DNA from: Winogradskyella eckloniae
GTDB taxonomy: Bacteria > Bacteroidota > Bacteroidia > Flavobacteriales > Flavobacteriaceae
NCBI RefSeq assembly: GCF_013249045.1
Contig: NZ_JABRWP010000001.1
Span: forward strand, 620,001 to 684,000
Reading direction: 5' to 3'
Length of the DNA: 64,000 nucleotides
Shown in pieces: positions 26,016 to 36,672 of this stretch (positions within the stretch are counted from its first letter, which is position 1; each line of letters begins with the position of its first letter). Position numbers and translations under genes: made by a program. Below the pieces are notes generated by a model that worked only from the letters and a program-made list of their open reading frames with translations, ran no database searches and was not told the DNA's origin.

Positions 26016-27812
26016 ATGTCAGCAACTATAGATACACACGGTCACGAAGAAGATCACGACGTACATCATCATAAAGAAACATTTATAACTAAATATATAT
26101 TTAGCATTGATCATAAAATGATTGCTAAGCAGTATTTAATTACTGGTACTATAATGGGTGTTATAGGTGTACTTATGTCTATAATGTTCCGTATGCAAAT
26201 TGCATGGCCAGAAGAGCCTAATCTACTTTTTGAAGCAGTATTAGGAAAATGGGCACCAGGAGGTGTAATGGATGCAGATATTTATTTAGCATTAGTGACC
26301 ATACACGGAACAATAATGGTATTCTTTGTATTAACGGCTGGTTTAAGTGGTACGTTTAGTAACTTATTAATTCCGTTACAAATTGGAGCTAGAGATATGG
26401 CCTCAGGATTCCTTAATATGGTATCTTATTGGTTATTCTTTTTATCGAGTGTTATCATGGTTATTTCATTGTTTGTTGAAGCTGGTCCAGCTGCAGCAGG
26501 ATGGACAATTTACCCGCCATTATCTGCATTGCCAATGGCATCAGGTGGTTCAGGATTAGGAATGACACTATGGTTAGTTTCAATGGCAATTTTCATAGCA
26601 TCCTCTTTATTAGGTTCATTAAATTATATCGTAACGGTTGTTAATTTAAGAACAAAAGGTATGTCAATGACAAGATTACCATTAACAATTTGGGCATTCT
26701 TTGTAACAGCAGTAATTGGTGTAATTTCGTTTCCAGTATTATTATCCGCAGCTTTATTATTAATAATGGATAGAAGTTTTGGAACGTCATTCTTCTTATC
26801 AGATATTTTTATTCAAGGTGAAGTACTTCACTATCAAGGTGGATCGCCAGTATTATTTGAGCACTTATTTTGGTTCTTAGGTCACCCAGAAGTATATATT
26901 GTCATATTACCTGCAATGGGATTAGTGTCCGAAATTATGGCATCTAATTCACGTAAGCCAATTTTTGGTTATAGAGCGATGATTGCTTCAATCTTAGCAA
27001 TTGCATTCTTGTCTACGATTGTTTGGGGTCACCATATGTTTATTTCAGGTATGAATCCTTTCTTAGGATCTGTATTTACATTTACAACATTATTGATTGC
27101 AATACCTTCTGCTGTAAAAGCTTTTAACTGGATAACAACCATATGGAAAGGTAATCTGCAAATGAATCCGGCTATGTTATTTTCTATTGGTTTTGTATCT
27201 ACATTTATTACAGGTGGATTAACTGGTATAATATTAGGAGATTCAGCATTAGATATTAACGTACATGACACCTATTTTGTAATTGCGCACTTCCACTTAG
27301 TAATGGGTATATCTGCACTTTATGGAATGTTTGCAGGTATCTATCATTGGTATCCTAAGATGTTTGGACGTATGTTAAATAAAAATTTAGGGTATTTACA
27401 TTTCTGGATTACTGCGATTTGTGCTTATGGTGTTTTCTTCCCAATGCACTTTATAGGAATGGCAGGTTTACCAAGACGTTATTATACAAACTCTAACTTC
27501 CCATTATTTGATGATTTAGCCAATGCAAATGTGATCATTACAATTTTTGCGATCATTGGAGGTGTGGCTCAGTTAGTATATTTATACAATTTCTTTGCTA
27601 GTATGTTCTTTGGTAAAAAAGCAGAGCAAAACCCTTGGAAGTCTACAACTTTAGAATGGACTACACCAGTAGAACATATTCATGGGAACTGGCCAGGAGC
27701 TATTCCTCATGTTTACCGTTGGTCATATGATTATAGTAAGCCAGGACATGATGTAGATTTTGTACCTCAAAATGTGCCTTTAAAAGATGGTGAAGAGGAG
27801 TTACAACATTAA
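26016..27812 (+). CDS. coxA: Cytochrome c oxidase subunit I
   Basis: A 598-residue twelve-helix heme-copper oxidase core. Ligands and proton-path motifs are clear: VTIHGTIMVFFVLTAG (low-spin heme histidine), FWFLGHPEVYIVILP (CuB histidine and cross-linked tyrosine), WGHHMFISGMNP (two CuB histidines), and VHDTYFVIAHFHLVMG (heme ligands). The HPEVY form indicates an A-type oxidase. The N-terminal 22 residues are rich in histidine and acids. It ends the actABCDEF-coxBA transcription unit, which has a strong terminator just downstream; subunits III and IV are encoded 23 kb away. Confidence 0.97.
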   Translation: MSATIDTHGHEEDHDVHHHKETFITKYIFSIDHKMIAKQYLITGTIMGVIGVLMSIMFRMQIAWPEEPNLLFEAVLGKWAPGGVMDADIYLALVTIHGTIMVFFVLTAGLSGTFSNLLIPLQIGARDMASGFLNMVSYWLFFLSSVIMVISLFVEAGPAAAGWTIYPPLSALPMASGGSGLGMTLWLVSMAIFIASSLLGSLNYIVTVVNLRTKGMSMTRLPLTIWAFFVTAVIGVISFPVLLSAALLLIMDRSFGTSFFLSDIFIQGEVLHYQGGSPVLFEHLFWFLGHPEVYIVILPAMGLVSEIMASNSRKPIFGYRAMIASILAIAFLSTIVWGHHMFISGMNPFLGSVFTFTTLLIAIPSAVKAFNWITTIWKGNLQMNPAMLFSIGFVSTFITGGLTGIILGDSALDINVHDTYFVIAHFHLVMGISALYGMFAGIYHWYPKMFGRMLNKNLGYLHFWITAICAYGVFFPMHFIGMAGLPRRYYTNSNFPLFDDLANANVIITIFAIIGGVAQLVYLYNFFASMFFGKKAEQNPWKSTTLEWTTPVEHIHGNWPGAIPHVYRWSYDYSKPGHDVDFVPQNVPLKDGEEELQH

Positions 27813-27840
27813 TTTTCTCTAATAAGAGTTTCACAATATC

Positions 27841-27870
27841 AAAGCCTTTCTGTTTTCAGAAAGGCTTTTT
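27841..27870 (+). terminator. Terminator of the Act/cox operon
   Basis: AAAGCCTTTCTG and CAGAAAGGCTTT form a perfect 12-base-pair stem with a TTTT loop, followed by TT and CG. It ends the long actA-coxA unit and separates it from ruvB. Confidence 0.92.
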
Positions 27871-27873
27871 CGT

Positions 27874-27881
27874 TATATTTG
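27874..27881 (+). promoter_or_regulatory. -7 box of the ruvB-P450-queG promoter
   Basis: TATATTTG fits TAnnTTTG exactly and lies just after the coxA terminator, 83 bases before the ruvB start. A -33 element would fall within the terminator stem. Confidence 0.45.
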
Positions 27882-27963
27882 TTTTAACTATGTTGTCAGT
27901 CTGAATGCGTTTCAGATGCTTTATAATAATTAAATAAGATTTCAACTTTCGAGGGAACTAAAG

Positions 27964-28986
27964 ATGAACGAAAACCTAAACCCAAATAACGATAACTATA
28001 CGCCTGAAGAATTAGATGTCGAAAAAAAATTAAGACCGTTATCTTTTGAAGATTTTACTGGTCAAGATCAGGTTTTAGAAAATTTATTGGTTTTTGTTCA
28101 AGCTGCAAACCTTAGAGGAGAAGCCTTAGATCACACATTGTTTCATGGACCTCCAGGTTTGGGTAAAACCACTTTAGCGCATATTTTATCTAATGAGCTT
28201 AATGTTGGTATAAAAGTAACCTCTGGTCCTGTTTTGGATAAGCCTGGTGACTTAGCAGGTCTTTTAACGAATTTAGACGATCGTGATGTCTTGTTTATAG
28301 ATGAAATACATCGTCTAAGTCCTATAGTAGAAGAATATCTCTACTCTGCAATGGAAGATTATAAGATTGATATAATGATAGAGTCTGGCCCTAATGCTAG
28401 AACCGTTCAAATCAATTTAAATCCATTTACCCTAGTTGGTGCGACTACAAGATCTGGTTTGCTTACGGCGCCAATGCGCGCACGTTTTGGTATTAGTAGT
28501 CGTTTACAGTATTACAAAACGGAACTATTAACTACGATTGTTCAGCGTAGTGCTTCAATTTTAAATATGCCAATTACCATGGAAGCGGCTATAGAAATCG
28601 CTGGTAGAAGTAGAGGAACGCCTCGTATAGCGAATGCGTTATTAAGACGTGTTAGAGATTTTGCACAAATAAAAGGTAATGGTAAAATAGATATTGAGAT
28701 AGCCAAGTTTGCATTGAAGGCGCTAAATGTAGATGCTTATGGTTTAGATGAAATGGATAACAAAATTTTAACTACCATTATTGATAAATTTAAAGGTGGT
28801 CCAGTAGGCATTAGTACTATTGCTACAGCGGTTGGTGAAAGTACAGAAACCATTGAAGAGGTCTATGAACCGTTTTTAATTCAACAAGGCTTTATAATGA
28901 GAACACCTCGTGGACGTGAAGTAACAGAACAAGCGTACAAACATTTAGGAAAAATTAAAGGACCAACGCAAGGAGGTTTGTTTTAA
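27964..28986 (+). CDS. ruvB: Holliday junction branch migration helicase RuvB
   Basis: A 340-residue AAA+ motor that drives branch migration together with RuvA (encoded at 36.1 kb). It has [15 protein letters not shown] (Walker A), [25 protein letters not shown] (Walker B and RuvB-specific), [19 protein letters not shown] (sensor 1 region), and the C-terminal winged helix ending [20 protein letters not shown]. Length matches the family. It is the first gene of a ruvB-P450-queG unit. Confidence 0.98.
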   Translation: MNENLNPNNDNYTPEELDVEKKLRPLSFEDFTGQDQVLENLLVFVQAANLRGEALDHTLFHGPPGLGKTTLAHILSNELNVGIKVTSGPVLDKPGDLAGLLTNLDDRDVLFIDEIHRLSPIVEEYLYSAMEDYKIDIMIESGPNARTVQINLNPFTLVGATTRSGLLTAPMRARFGISSRLQYYKTELLTTIVQRSASILNMPITMEAAIEIAGRSRGTPRIANALLRRVRDFAQIKGNGKIDIEIAKFALKALNVDAYGLDEMDNKILTTIIDKFKGGPVGISTIATAVGESTETIEEVYEPFLIQQGFIMRTPRGREVTEQAYKHLGKIKGPTQGGLF

Positions 28987-29000
28987 AATTAAACCTCAAT

Positions 29001-30335
29001 TTGAATAAAGAACAAAATATACCATCGGTTTCATTACGTAAATTCTTAAAGCATTCTTTAGAAATCTTAAAGAATCCTTTACCGTTTCATCATCAAAACT
29101 TTGTAGAACAAGGTGATGTGTTTCGATTAAAAATAGGATTTAGCAGTAGTGTTATCTTTATTCGTGATGCGTCTTTAGCAGAATATGTCCTTCAAAAAAA
29201 CCAGAAGAATTATACAAAATCAAAAATCCAAACAGAAGATTTAGTCAAGTATGTTGGTAAAGGATTACTAACCTCTGAAGGTGATCATTGGAAAAAACAA
29301 CGAAAACTCATTCAACCTGCTTTTCATAAAAAACAATTATCAAATTTATTAGATAATATAAAAGAAGCCATTCAAACGGAATATAAAAGAATTACACCTG
29401 ATACTGTAATTGATATTTTTCCTATTCTCAATGATTTGGCCTTTCAAACGGTTGTAAAGTCTTTATTTAGTATTGCTGTAAATCAACAAGATATTTCAGA
29501 TCTTCAAAACATAACTGAGCAAACGCAAAACATGTTGGTTAAAGAATTGCGTCAACCGTACTTAGGTTGGTGGTTTAGTTTAAGTGGAGAAATTAAAAAG
29601 CATACAGATCTTACTAATAAATCTAGGGCTATTTTAAAACGTATTGTAAATGAGAGACGTGTATCTCAAACAAAAGAGCACGACTTGTTGGATATGCTTT
29701 TAGAGGCCAAGTACGACGATGGATCTCCTATGGCAGAACAACAACTAATAGACGAAATTTTAATCTTGTTTGCAGCAGGCCATGAAACTACGTCGAACGC
29801 ACTCACTTTTGCAACACAATTATTGGCATTGCATCCTGAGTGGCAAGACAAAATTTATAACGAACGTAAAACAATAGAAGATGAATCTGATGACTTAATG
29901 GATGTAGTGACCAAGTCGAAAATTTGTCAGCAAGTTATTGAAGAGGCTATGCGATTGTATCCGCCAGCTTACTTTATAGACCGTGTAAACAAAGCACCAG
30001 ATGCATTTAATGATATGGAATTTGAAGCAGGATCTAATTTGTTATTTTCGGTGTACGAGATGCATCGTAACCCAAAACTATGGGAACAGCCAGATGCATT
30101 TTTACCAGAACGATTTAGCGAAGGAAGCCGAAAGTTTTCATCACAATATTTTCCGTTTGGTGCAGGACCACGGAAATGCATCGGAAACAATTTTGCCATG
30201 TTTGAGATGGTTATTGCCATTTCAGAATTAGTGTATAACTATAAAATTATTCCAGATTTTGAAACCATAGAAATAACCCCTTTAATAACATTAAAACCAA
30301 AAAACGCTTTTTTAAAATTTGAAGCGCGTGTGTAA
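29001..30335 (+). CDS. Cytochrome P450
   Basis: A 444-residue soluble P450 monooxygenase. The I-helix oxygen-binding motif is AAGHETTSN, the K-helix is EEAMRLYPP (ExxR), and the heme-binding loop is [16 protein letters not shown] with cysteine C393 as thiolate ligand. There is no N-terminal membrane anchor, as usual for bacterial P450s. The start is TTG, because no ATG exists in frame before conserved sequence. It lies 14 bases after ruvB and overlaps queG by one base (TAATG), so it is translated from the same mRNA as two unrelated housekeeping genes. Substrate and redox partner are not evident from the neighbourhood. Confidence 0.93.
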   Translation: MNKEQNIPSVSLRKFLKHSLEILKNPLPFHHQNFVEQGDVFRLKIGFSSSVIFIRDASLAEYVLQKNQKNYTKSKIQTEDLVKYVGKGLLTSEGDHWKKQRKLIQPAFHKKQLSNLLDNIKEAIQTEYKRITPDTVIDIFPILNDLAFQTVVKSLFSIAVNQQDISDLQNITEQTQNMLVKELRQPYLGWWFSLSGEIKKHTDLTNKSRAILKRIVNERRVSQTKEHDLLDMLLEAKYDDGSPMAEQQLIDEILILFAAGHETTSNALTFATQLLALHPEWQDKIYNERKTIEDESDDLMDVVTKSKICQQVIEEAMRLYPPAYFIDRVNKAPDAFNDMEFEAGSNLLFSVYEMHRNPKLWEQPDAFLPERFSEGSRKFSSQYFPFGAGPRKCIGNNFAMFEMVIAISELVYNYKIIPDFETIEITPLITLKPKNAFLKFEARV

Positions 30336-31258
30336 TGCATAATAATACCACCAAATACACTGCATTAATTAAATCCGAAGCCAAGCGTCTCGGATTTTTG
30401 TCTTGTGGTATCAGCAAAGCTGGTTTTTTAGAAGAAGAAGCGCCAAGGTTAGAACGATGGTTACATAAAAATAACAATGGCGAAATGCGCTACATGGAAA
30501 ACCACTTTGATAAGCGTTTAGATCCAACTCTGCTGGTAGAAGGTTCTAAAAGTGTGGTGTCTTTATTATTAAACTATTATCCTTCAGAGCTTCAAACAGA
30601 GGATTCTTATAAGTTATCTAAATACGCCTATGGCAACGATTATCATCATGTCATAAAACATAAACTTAAATCCCTGTTGTATTTTATTCAAGATGAAATA
30701 GGAGAGGTTGGCGGTCGCGCATTTGTAGATTCTGCACCTGTTTTAGATAAAGCTTGGGCTGCTAAATCTGGTTTGGGTTGGATTGGTAAACACTCTAATC
30801 TATTAACACAACAAGTCGGTTCGTTTTATTTTATTGCCGAATTAATAATTGATTTAGAACTAGACTATGATACACCAGTTACGGATCATTGCGGAACCTG
30901 TACGGCCTGTATTGATGCTTGCCCAACGGAAGCCATTACAGAACCTTATGTGGTAGATGGTAGTAAATGCATTTCATACTTTACTATAGAACTAAAAGAA
31001 AATATTCCAACAGAATTTAAAGGTCAATTTAACGATTGGATGTTTGGCTGTGATATTTGCCAAGACGTTTGCCCTTGGAATAGATTTTCTAAATCGCATA
31101 ACGAACCTTTATTTAATCCACATCCTGAGTTATTAGATATGACTAAAAAAGATTGGGAGGAAATCACAGAAGATACGTTTAAAAAAGTATTTCAGAAATC
31201 TGCAGTGAAACGCACTAAGTTTTCTGGTTTAGAAAGGAATATTAAGTTTTTAAAATAA
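30335..31258 (+). CDS. queG: Epoxyqueuosine reductase QueG
   Basis: A 307-residue cobalamin- and iron-sulfur-dependent enzyme that makes the last step to queuosine in tRNA. The active-site region [27 protein letters not shown] is intact, and two 4Fe-4S sites are present: [16 protein letters not shown] and [13 protein letters not shown]. The C-terminal HEAT-like extension found in longer QueG proteins is missing, as in many members of this phylum. Its ATG overlaps the P450 stop codon, and its end lies three bases from the convergent DUF5686 gene. Confidence 0.96.
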   Translation: MHNNTTKYTALIKSEAKRLGFLSCGISKAGFLEEEAPRLERWLHKNNNGEMRYMENHFDKRLDPTLLVEGSKSVVSLLLNYYPSELQTEDSYKLSKYAYGNDYHHVIKHKLKSLLYFIQDEIGEVGGRAFVDSAPVLDKAWAAKSGLGWIGKHSNLLTQQVGSFYFIAELIIDLELDYDTPVTDHCGTCTACIDACPTEAITEPYVVDGSKCISYFTIELKENIPTEFKGQFNDWMFGCDICQDVCPWNRFSKSHNEPLFNPHPELLDMTKKDWEEITEDTFKKVFQKSAVKRTKFSGLERNIKFLK

Positions 31259-31261
31259 TTT

Positions 31262-33625
31262 CTATCGAAAGCTAAACCCAAAAGATAATTTTAATGCAAG
31301 GTTATCATTAGAATTATTTAAATGATGATAACCGTAACGATAAAAAGCACCAAACCCTAGTCCTAAATAACCTATATTTAAATAAGGGATTTTTAAGATA
31401 TTTTGAAGTTCTAAACCTGTTTCTAAAAACAACTCTTCCTTTGTTGAGAAATCTATGAACTGATGATCAGAAGCTGCTTTTAAGCTACCAATCCCAATAT
31501 TGTTGTGCAATAATACATCTGGTTGAAAATAGCCCTTGTTGTTAAATAATCTACCAAAATTATGTGTTGTAAATAAATGTGCATATCTATCTGACAAGAA
31601 TTCATAAGGCTTTACAGTTTGAAAATAATTCTCAACGATAAATGGTAGTTTTTTATCAAAAGTGCCTTCTCCTGTAAACAATAAACCAAATGGAAGAGTG
31701 CTATCTATATAACCCAAATCTAATTTATAAGTGGTTTCGCCAATGCCTTTAATTATAAAACTATCATCAAGTGTAAATTTTACTTTGTTATAATTAAAAT
31801 CTCCATCTAAGGCGCCATTTAACCCTCTTGAATACATTAAATTTAAAATTGGTGCATTACTTGGTAGACGAGTTATAATGCCAAAATTATTGATTAATTT
31901 TTCATTGACATGGTAACTAATACCAATATTAACTTCAGTGTTATTGTAGTTAGTAATTGATATATTATTCTGGTTAAAAGTATAATCATAGAGCGGTTTA
32001 ATTTCTGCTGTATTGAAGCCAATAAACCAGTTAATGTTTCTTAACAATTTCATGTCAGTTCTAAAACTAATGCTTTCTACAGCATCCATTTCACGAGCAA
32101 TCCAATTGCGAGGATTAAATGGGTTTTCAATTTCATTACCAGAGAACGTACCAACTTCTCTAATTGTATTTTTATAGTCTAAAGCTATAGAAATATCTTT
32201 TTTTCCTGGGACATCAAATGCAACAGATCCACCATATTTCCATTCTTTATCTTTAATTCCGTAGCCAGCAAAGGCACCGAAAGAAATATTTTCAAGAATA
32301 TTATCGTTGGTATAGACACCCAATCCTAGTCTTGTGTCTTCATGTTTATTAGCTCTAAAAATGTTGAGTAAATCAATATCTATATACTTTAAGGGGAAGC
32401 GTCCTTTTTGTAACTTTTGAGGTAAAGCCAACACCTTGTCTAAATTTACTTTGTCTCCAATGCTATCAATAAATACATAGGTTTTTAATTCCTTTTTATC
32501 TAATATTCCTTTTCTATATTCATCCCAATATTTAGAATTCTTATTACCAACATTTTTAGATAATGTAAGAGAAACTAAAGGGAAATCTTTTTTAGATAAT
32601 GGCGCATTTGGTTTAATTTCTGACAAGTAACTTTTACCTATGTATTTAAAACTACCAAACCCTTCGCCAATAACAATTTCAAAATTTAGTTGTTCTGGGA
32701 ACCAATAATTCCCGTCGATATAACTATACTTTTGTTGTAGTTTAAACTCAACTTTACCGGAATTTACGGTTCTAGCATCTACACTTTCTAAAGCATACTT
32801 GTTGGAGTTGATATAGAGTAAACCCTCTAATCCATCGAAATTTCGATTGGCTTTAGGTTCAAAAGAAATTACAAAAATGGTATCTTTATTTTTTATAAAT
32901 TCTTCCTTTAGACGAAACTTATATTTTTTGGTGCTTCCTTTAGAAATAGGATTGAGATAATTTATTTCAAACAAATTAAGATGTTCTTTATAAAAAGAAA
33001 AGGGTTGTAAGCTGTTCGCTAATAAAGCAAAATTAGGGTTTTTAAAACCAGATGTTCTGGTCGCAATAATGCTGTCTTCGGTAAATCTTGGATTTAAATA
33101 TTTGTGCTTGGCTATTGTTTCAGTAATAAATAGATAAGAATCTTTAAATGCAGATTGTATCGTCTTTAATGTATCACTTTGTGGCTTGGTGCCATCCATG
33201 TCAGCATAAATTTTGTCGTAAGATGTATATGTGAACAAACTTAAATTTTCAGGATTATTTAGCGCTTTATTCGCAACCGCATTTTTAATAATTCTATGAG
33301 CAGGATTTTCGTTATCTATAAATACTTCGTCTAATTGACTAACTTTTGAAGTCAGTTCTATCAATTCAGAAGTTAATTGCTCCACAATAACAACTTTGGT
33401 CTCATAACCAACATAACTTACCGTTATCGTTTTAAGATGGGAAGGAATGTAAAAAATGCCATCAATATCTGAAGATGTTCCTTTAAAATCCGTTTTACTA
33501 AAAAGAATGTTAGCAAAAGGAATGACTTCTTGTGTAACACTATCAATAAGTTTAAATTTCTTTAAAGTTTGAGCGCTTGTTGTTATGCTCACAAAAAAGA
33601 CGAATAAAATTAATAACTTTTGCAT
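31262..33625 (-). CDS. DUF5686 outer-membrane protein with an N-terminal carboxypeptidase-regulatory-like domain
   Basis: A 787-residue exported protein. Residues 1-18 are a signal peptide (ending TSAQ), residues about 22-95 are a carboxypeptidase-D regulatory-like beta-sandwich (FKLIDSVTQEVIPFANILF, TVSYVGYETKVV), as in TonB-dependent systems, and the rest is the DUF5686 region. The C-terminal part ends in alternating polar/hydrophobic strands with a final aromatic (KLSFGFSFR), typical of an outer-membrane beta-barrel. Function is unknown. It is a lone minus-strand gene convergent with queG and divergent from maeB. Confidence 0.88.
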   Translation of the reverse strand: MQKLLILFVFFVSITTSAQTLKKFKLIDSVTQEVIPFANILFSKTDFKGTSSDIDGIFYIPSHLKTITVSYVGYETKVVIVEQLTSELIELTSKVSQLDEVFIDNENPAHRIIKNAVANKALNNPENLSLFTYTSYDKIYADMDGTKPQSDTLKTIQSAFKDSYLFITETIAKHKYLNPRFTEDSIIATRTSGFKNPNFALLANSLQPFSFYKEHLNLFEINYLNPISKGSTKKYKFRLKEEFIKNKDTIFVISFEPKANRNFDGLEGLLYINSNKYALESVDARTVNSGKVEFKLQQKYSYIDGNYWFPEQLNFEIVIGEGFGSFKYIGKSYLSEIKPNAPLSKKDFPLVSLTLSKNVGNKNSKYWDEYRKGILDKKELKTYVFIDSIGDKVNLDKVLALPQKLQKGRFPLKYIDIDLLNIFRANKHEDTRLGLGVYTNDNILENISFGAFAGYGIKDKEWKYGGSVAFDVPGKKDISIALDYKNTIREVGTFSGNEIENPFNPRNWIAREMDAVESISFRTDMKLLRNINWFIGFNTAEIKPLYDYTFNQNNISITNYNNTEVNIGISYHVNEKLINNFGIITRLPSNAPILNLMYSRGLNGALDGDFNYNKVKFTLDDSFIIKGIGETTYKLDLGYIDSTLPFGLLFTGEGTFDKKLPFIVENYFQTVKPYEFLSDRYAHLFTTHNFGRLFNNKGYFQPDVLLHNNIGIGSLKAASDHQFIDFSTKEELFLETGLELQNILKIPYLNIGYLGLGFGAFYRYGYHHLNNSNDNLALKLSFGFSFR

Positions 33626-33702
33626 TTATTGAATTTGGAATAGGCCTAGAAAATTAAACAATTTTTATAAGTTTTGACCATTACAGGCGACTTTCATTTA
33701 CT

Positions 33703-33710
33703 TATATTTG
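33703..33710 (+). promoter_or_regulatory. -7 box of the maeB promoter
   Basis: TATATTTG matches the consensus fully and lies 20 bases before the ATG at 33731. A TTTG at 33673-33676 is somewhat far upstream (26-base spacer) for a standard -33. Confidence 0.5.
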
Positions 33711-33730
33711 TAGCTTAATTCTTTTTGATT

Positions 33731-36016
33731 ATGAGCAAACAAAGCAAACGCATAGAAGCTTTAGTATACCATGCTAAACCAACTCCTGGAAAGATAAAAG
33801 TAGTACCTACAAAAAAGTATGCATCACAGCGCGATTTATCCTTAGCCTATTCACCAGGTGTAGCAGAACCTTGTTTAGAAATTGAAAAAGACGTTAACAA
33901 TGTTTATAAATATACCGCTAAAGGAAATTTAGTTGCTGTGATTTCTAATGGAACTGCTGTTTTAGGATTAGGAAACATTGGACCTGAAGCCTCTAAACCC
34001 GTAATGGAAGGAAAAGGTTTGCTCTTTAAAATCTTTGCAGATATTGATGTGTTTGATATTGAAGTAGACACAGAAGATGTTGATGCGTTTATAGAAACGG
34101 TAAAAAATATTGCACCAACTTTCGGAGGCATTAATCTTGAGGATATTAAAGCACCTGAAGCGTTTGAAATAGAACGTCGATTAAAGGAAGAATTAGACAT
34201 TCCTGTAATGCACGATGATCAGCATGGAACAGCCATTATTTCGGCAGCAGCCTTAATAAATGCATTAGAGATTGCCGAAAAGAAAATTGAAGATGTAAAG
34301 ATAGTAGTGAGTGGTGCTGGTGCCGCAGCTATTTCATGTACAAGATTGTACCAAGCTTGTGGTGCGCGTCGTGAGAATATTGTAATGCTAGATAGTAAAG
34401 GTGTAATTAGAGATGACAGAGACCATCTTACATCTCAAAAAGCGGAGTTTGCGACACATCGTAAAATAGATACCTTAAGTGAGGCGATGGAAAATGCTGA
34501 TGTGTTTATTGGTTTATCGCAACCAGATATTGTAACACCAGAGATGTTAATTTCTATGTCTGCTAATCCAGTAGTATTTGCAATGGCAAATCCTGTACCT
34601 GAGATCAATTACCAGTTAGCCATAGATACTAGAGAAGATATTATTATGGCAACCGGTCGTAGTGATCATCCTAACCAAGTGAATAATGTGCTTGGCTTTC
34701 CATTTATTTTTAGAGGAGCACTCGATGTAAGAGCTACAAAAATAAACGAAGAAATGAAGATGGCAGCTGTAAAAGCGTTATCTAAATTGGCTAAAGAAGC
34801 AGTGCCAGAACAAGTGAATATTGCGTATGCAGAAACACGCTTAACGTTTGGTAAAGATTATATAATTCCAAAACCGTTTGATCCACGCTTAATAGCCGAA
34901 GTTCCACCAGCAGTAGCAAAAGCAGCTATGGAAAGTGGTGTAGCACAAGAGCCTATTGAAGATTGGGATCGTTATAAAAATGCTTTGTTAGAGCGATTAG
35001 GTTCTGATAATAAATTGGTAAGAATGCTTTTAAGTAGGGCAAAAACTAACCCAAAAAGAGTCGTTTTTGCAGAAGCAGATCAATTAGATGTGCTTAAGGC
35101 TGCTCAAATTTCTCATGACGAAGGTGTGGCATTTCCAATTCTATTAGGTCGAAAAGATACGATTCTAGAATTAATGAAGGAGATTGAATTTGACGCTGAT
35201 GTAGAAATAATAGACCCTAAATCTGATGAAGAATTAGAACGAAAAAATAGATATGCAAAGGCTTATTGGGTAAAACGAAAAAGGCAAGGCGTAACGCTTT
35301 ATTCTGCAGAAAAGAAAATGCGAGAGCGTAATTATTACGCTGCCATGATGGTAAATGAAGGCGATGCAGATGCTGTTATCACAGGATATTCTCGTAATTA
35401 TCCTTCCGTAGTAAAACCAATGTTGGAGTTAATTGGTATGGCAGAAGGCGTATCTAGAGTAGCAACGACAAACGTTATGATGACCCAACGTGGACCAATG
35501 TTTTTAAGTGATACCTCTATAAATATTGATCCTAATGCTAAAGATTTAGCTAAAATAGCTAGAATGACATCTAGAGTAGCTAAAATGTTCGGAATAGAAC
35601 CTGTAACAGCAATGATATCTTATTCTAACTTTGGGTCTTCAGAAAATCCTAGAGCAGAAAAAGTAAAAGAAGCCGTAACTTATTTACACAAAGCCTATCC
35701 TGAAATGATTGTGGATGGAGAACTACAAACCGATTTTGCACTAAATCCAAAATTATTGCAAGATATTTTCCCTTTTTCAAAGTTAGCAGGTCGTAAAGTG
35801 AATACCCTTGTGTTTCCAAATTTAGATTCTGCAAATATTACCTATAAACTATTGAAAGAGTTGAATAAAGCAGAATCCATTGGGCCAATAATGATGGGTA
35901 TGGCAAAACCAGTACATATTTTGCAGTTGGGAGCCAGTGTAGATGAAATTGTAAACATGACTGCAATTTCTGTAATTGATGCACAAGAACGAGAGAGAAA
36001 GCAACAGATGCCGTAA
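33731..36016 (+). CDS. maeB: Malic enzyme fused to a phosphotransacetylase-like domain (MaeB type)
   Basis: A 761-residue protein in which residues about 1-420 form the malic enzyme (LAYSPGVAEPC, PVMHDDQHGTAII, an NAD(P)-binding VVSGAGAAA loop, ATGRSDHPNQVNN) and the remainder resembles phosphotransacetylase (LSRAKTNPKRVVFAEAD, GYSRNYPSVVKPMLELIG). It decarboxylates malate to pyruvate, usually with NADP; the C-terminal domain is generally regulatory and responds to acetyl-CoA. I place the start at the ATG at 33731; an in-frame TTG six bases earlier is less likely. It has its own promoter and is followed by ruvA after 74 bases. Confidence 0.95.
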   Translation: MSKQSKRIEALVYHAKPTPGKIKVVPTKKYASQRDLSLAYSPGVAEPCLEIEKDVNNVYKYTAKGNLVAVISNGTAVLGLGNIGPEASKPVMEGKGLLFKIFADIDVFDIEVDTEDVDAFIETVKNIAPTFGGINLEDIKAPEAFEIERRLKEELDIPVMHDDQHGTAIISAAALINALEIAEKKIEDVKIVVSGAGAAAISCTRLYQACGARRENIVMLDSKGVIRDDRDHLTSQKAEFATHRKIDTLSEAMENADVFIGLSQPDIVTPEMLISMSANPVVFAMANPVPEINYQLAIDTREDIIMATGRSDHPNQVNNVLGFPFIFRGALDVRATKINEEMKMAAVKALSKLAKEAVPEQVNIAYAETRLTFGKDYIIPKPFDPRLIAEVPPAVAKAAMESGVAQEPIEDWDRYKNALLERLGSDNKLVRMLLSRAKTNPKRVVFAEADQLDVLKAAQISHDEGVAFPILLGRKDTILELMKEIEFDADVEIIDPKSDEELERKNRYAKAYWVKRKRQGVTLYSAEKKMRERNYYAAMMVNEGDADAVITGYSRNYPSVVKPMLELIGMAEGVSRVATTNVMMTQRGPMFLSDTSINIDPNAKDLAKIARMTSRVAKMFGIEPVTAMISYSNFGSSENPRAEKVKEAVTYLHKAYPEMIVDGELQTDFALNPKLLQDIFPFSKLAGRKVNTLVFPNLDSANITYKLLKELNKAESIGPIMMGMAKPVHILQLGASVDEIVNMTAISVIDAQERERKQQMP

Positions 36017-36060
36017 TTGTCTTAGTGTTTATCTTATCATGTAAATGCAAATAATTTTAT

Positions 36061-36068
36061 TACATTTG
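36061..36068 (+). promoter_or_regulatory. -7 box of the ruvA-sprA promoter
   Basis: TACATTTG is a full TAnnTTTG match 22 bases before the ruvA start. No clear -33 TTTG is visible. Confidence 0.5.
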
Positions 36069-36090
36069 GTTTTTTAACTTTTCGTTATAA

Positions 36091-36672
36091 ATGATCACAC
36101 ATATAGAGGGCAAACTTGTAGAAAAAAATCCAACAGATGTTGTAATAGACTGTAACGGTGTTGGATATTTTATCAATATATCTTTTCATACATTTTCTCA
36201 AATACCAGATAAAGAACATTTAAGGCTGTATACACATCTCCAAGTCAGGGAAGATGCACATAGTCTCTATGGCTTTTCCTCAAAAACGGAACGTGAAATT
36301 TTTAAATTATTAATTTCTGTGAGTGGTATAGGTGCCAATACAGCACGTACTATGTTATCTTCGTTAACTCCAGATCAGGTTAAAGATGGTATTGCTAGTG
36401 GTGATGTATCTTTAATTCAAAGTGTAAAGGGTATTGGATTAAAAACTGCCCAACGTGTTATCATAGATTTAAAGGATAAAGTGTTAAAAGTTTATGGAAT
36501 AGATGAACTTTCTTTACAAACAAACAATACAGACAAAGATGAAGCGTTATCAGCTTTAGAAGTTTTAGGATTTAATAAAAAGCAGTCCGAAAAAGTTGTC
36601 GATAAAATTTTACAAGCCCAACCAGATGCCCTTGTAGAGCAAATTATAAAAGAAGCTCTAAAAAACTTATAA
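36091..36672 (+). CDS. ruvA: Holliday junction DNA-binding protein RuvA
   Basis: A 193-residue protein with the three RuvA domains: an OB-fold (MITHIEGKLVEKNPTDVVIDCNG), tandem helix-hairpin-helix motifs (LISVSGIGANTARTML and IQSVKGIGLKTAQRVIIDL), and the small C-terminal domain that contacts RuvB (DEALSALEVLGFNKKQSEKVV). It holds the four-way junction for RuvB. Its stop overlaps the sprA start by one base (TAATG), an arrangement conserved with sprA in Flavobacteriaceae. Confidence 0.98.
   Translation: MITHIEGKLVEKNPTDVVIDCNGVGYFINISFHTFSQIPDKEHLRLYTHLQVREDAHSLYGFSSKTEREIFKLLISVSGIGANTARTMLSSLTPDQVKDGIASGDVSLIQSVKGIGLKTAQRVIIDLKDKVLKVYGIDELSLQTNNTDKDEALSALEVLGFNKKQSEKVVDKILQAQPDALVEQIIKEALKNL

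Noticed and set aside
33725-33730. TTG start six bases before the maeB ATG
   Set aside because: It only adds two residues, and the ATG at 33731 begins the conserved MSKQSKR start.
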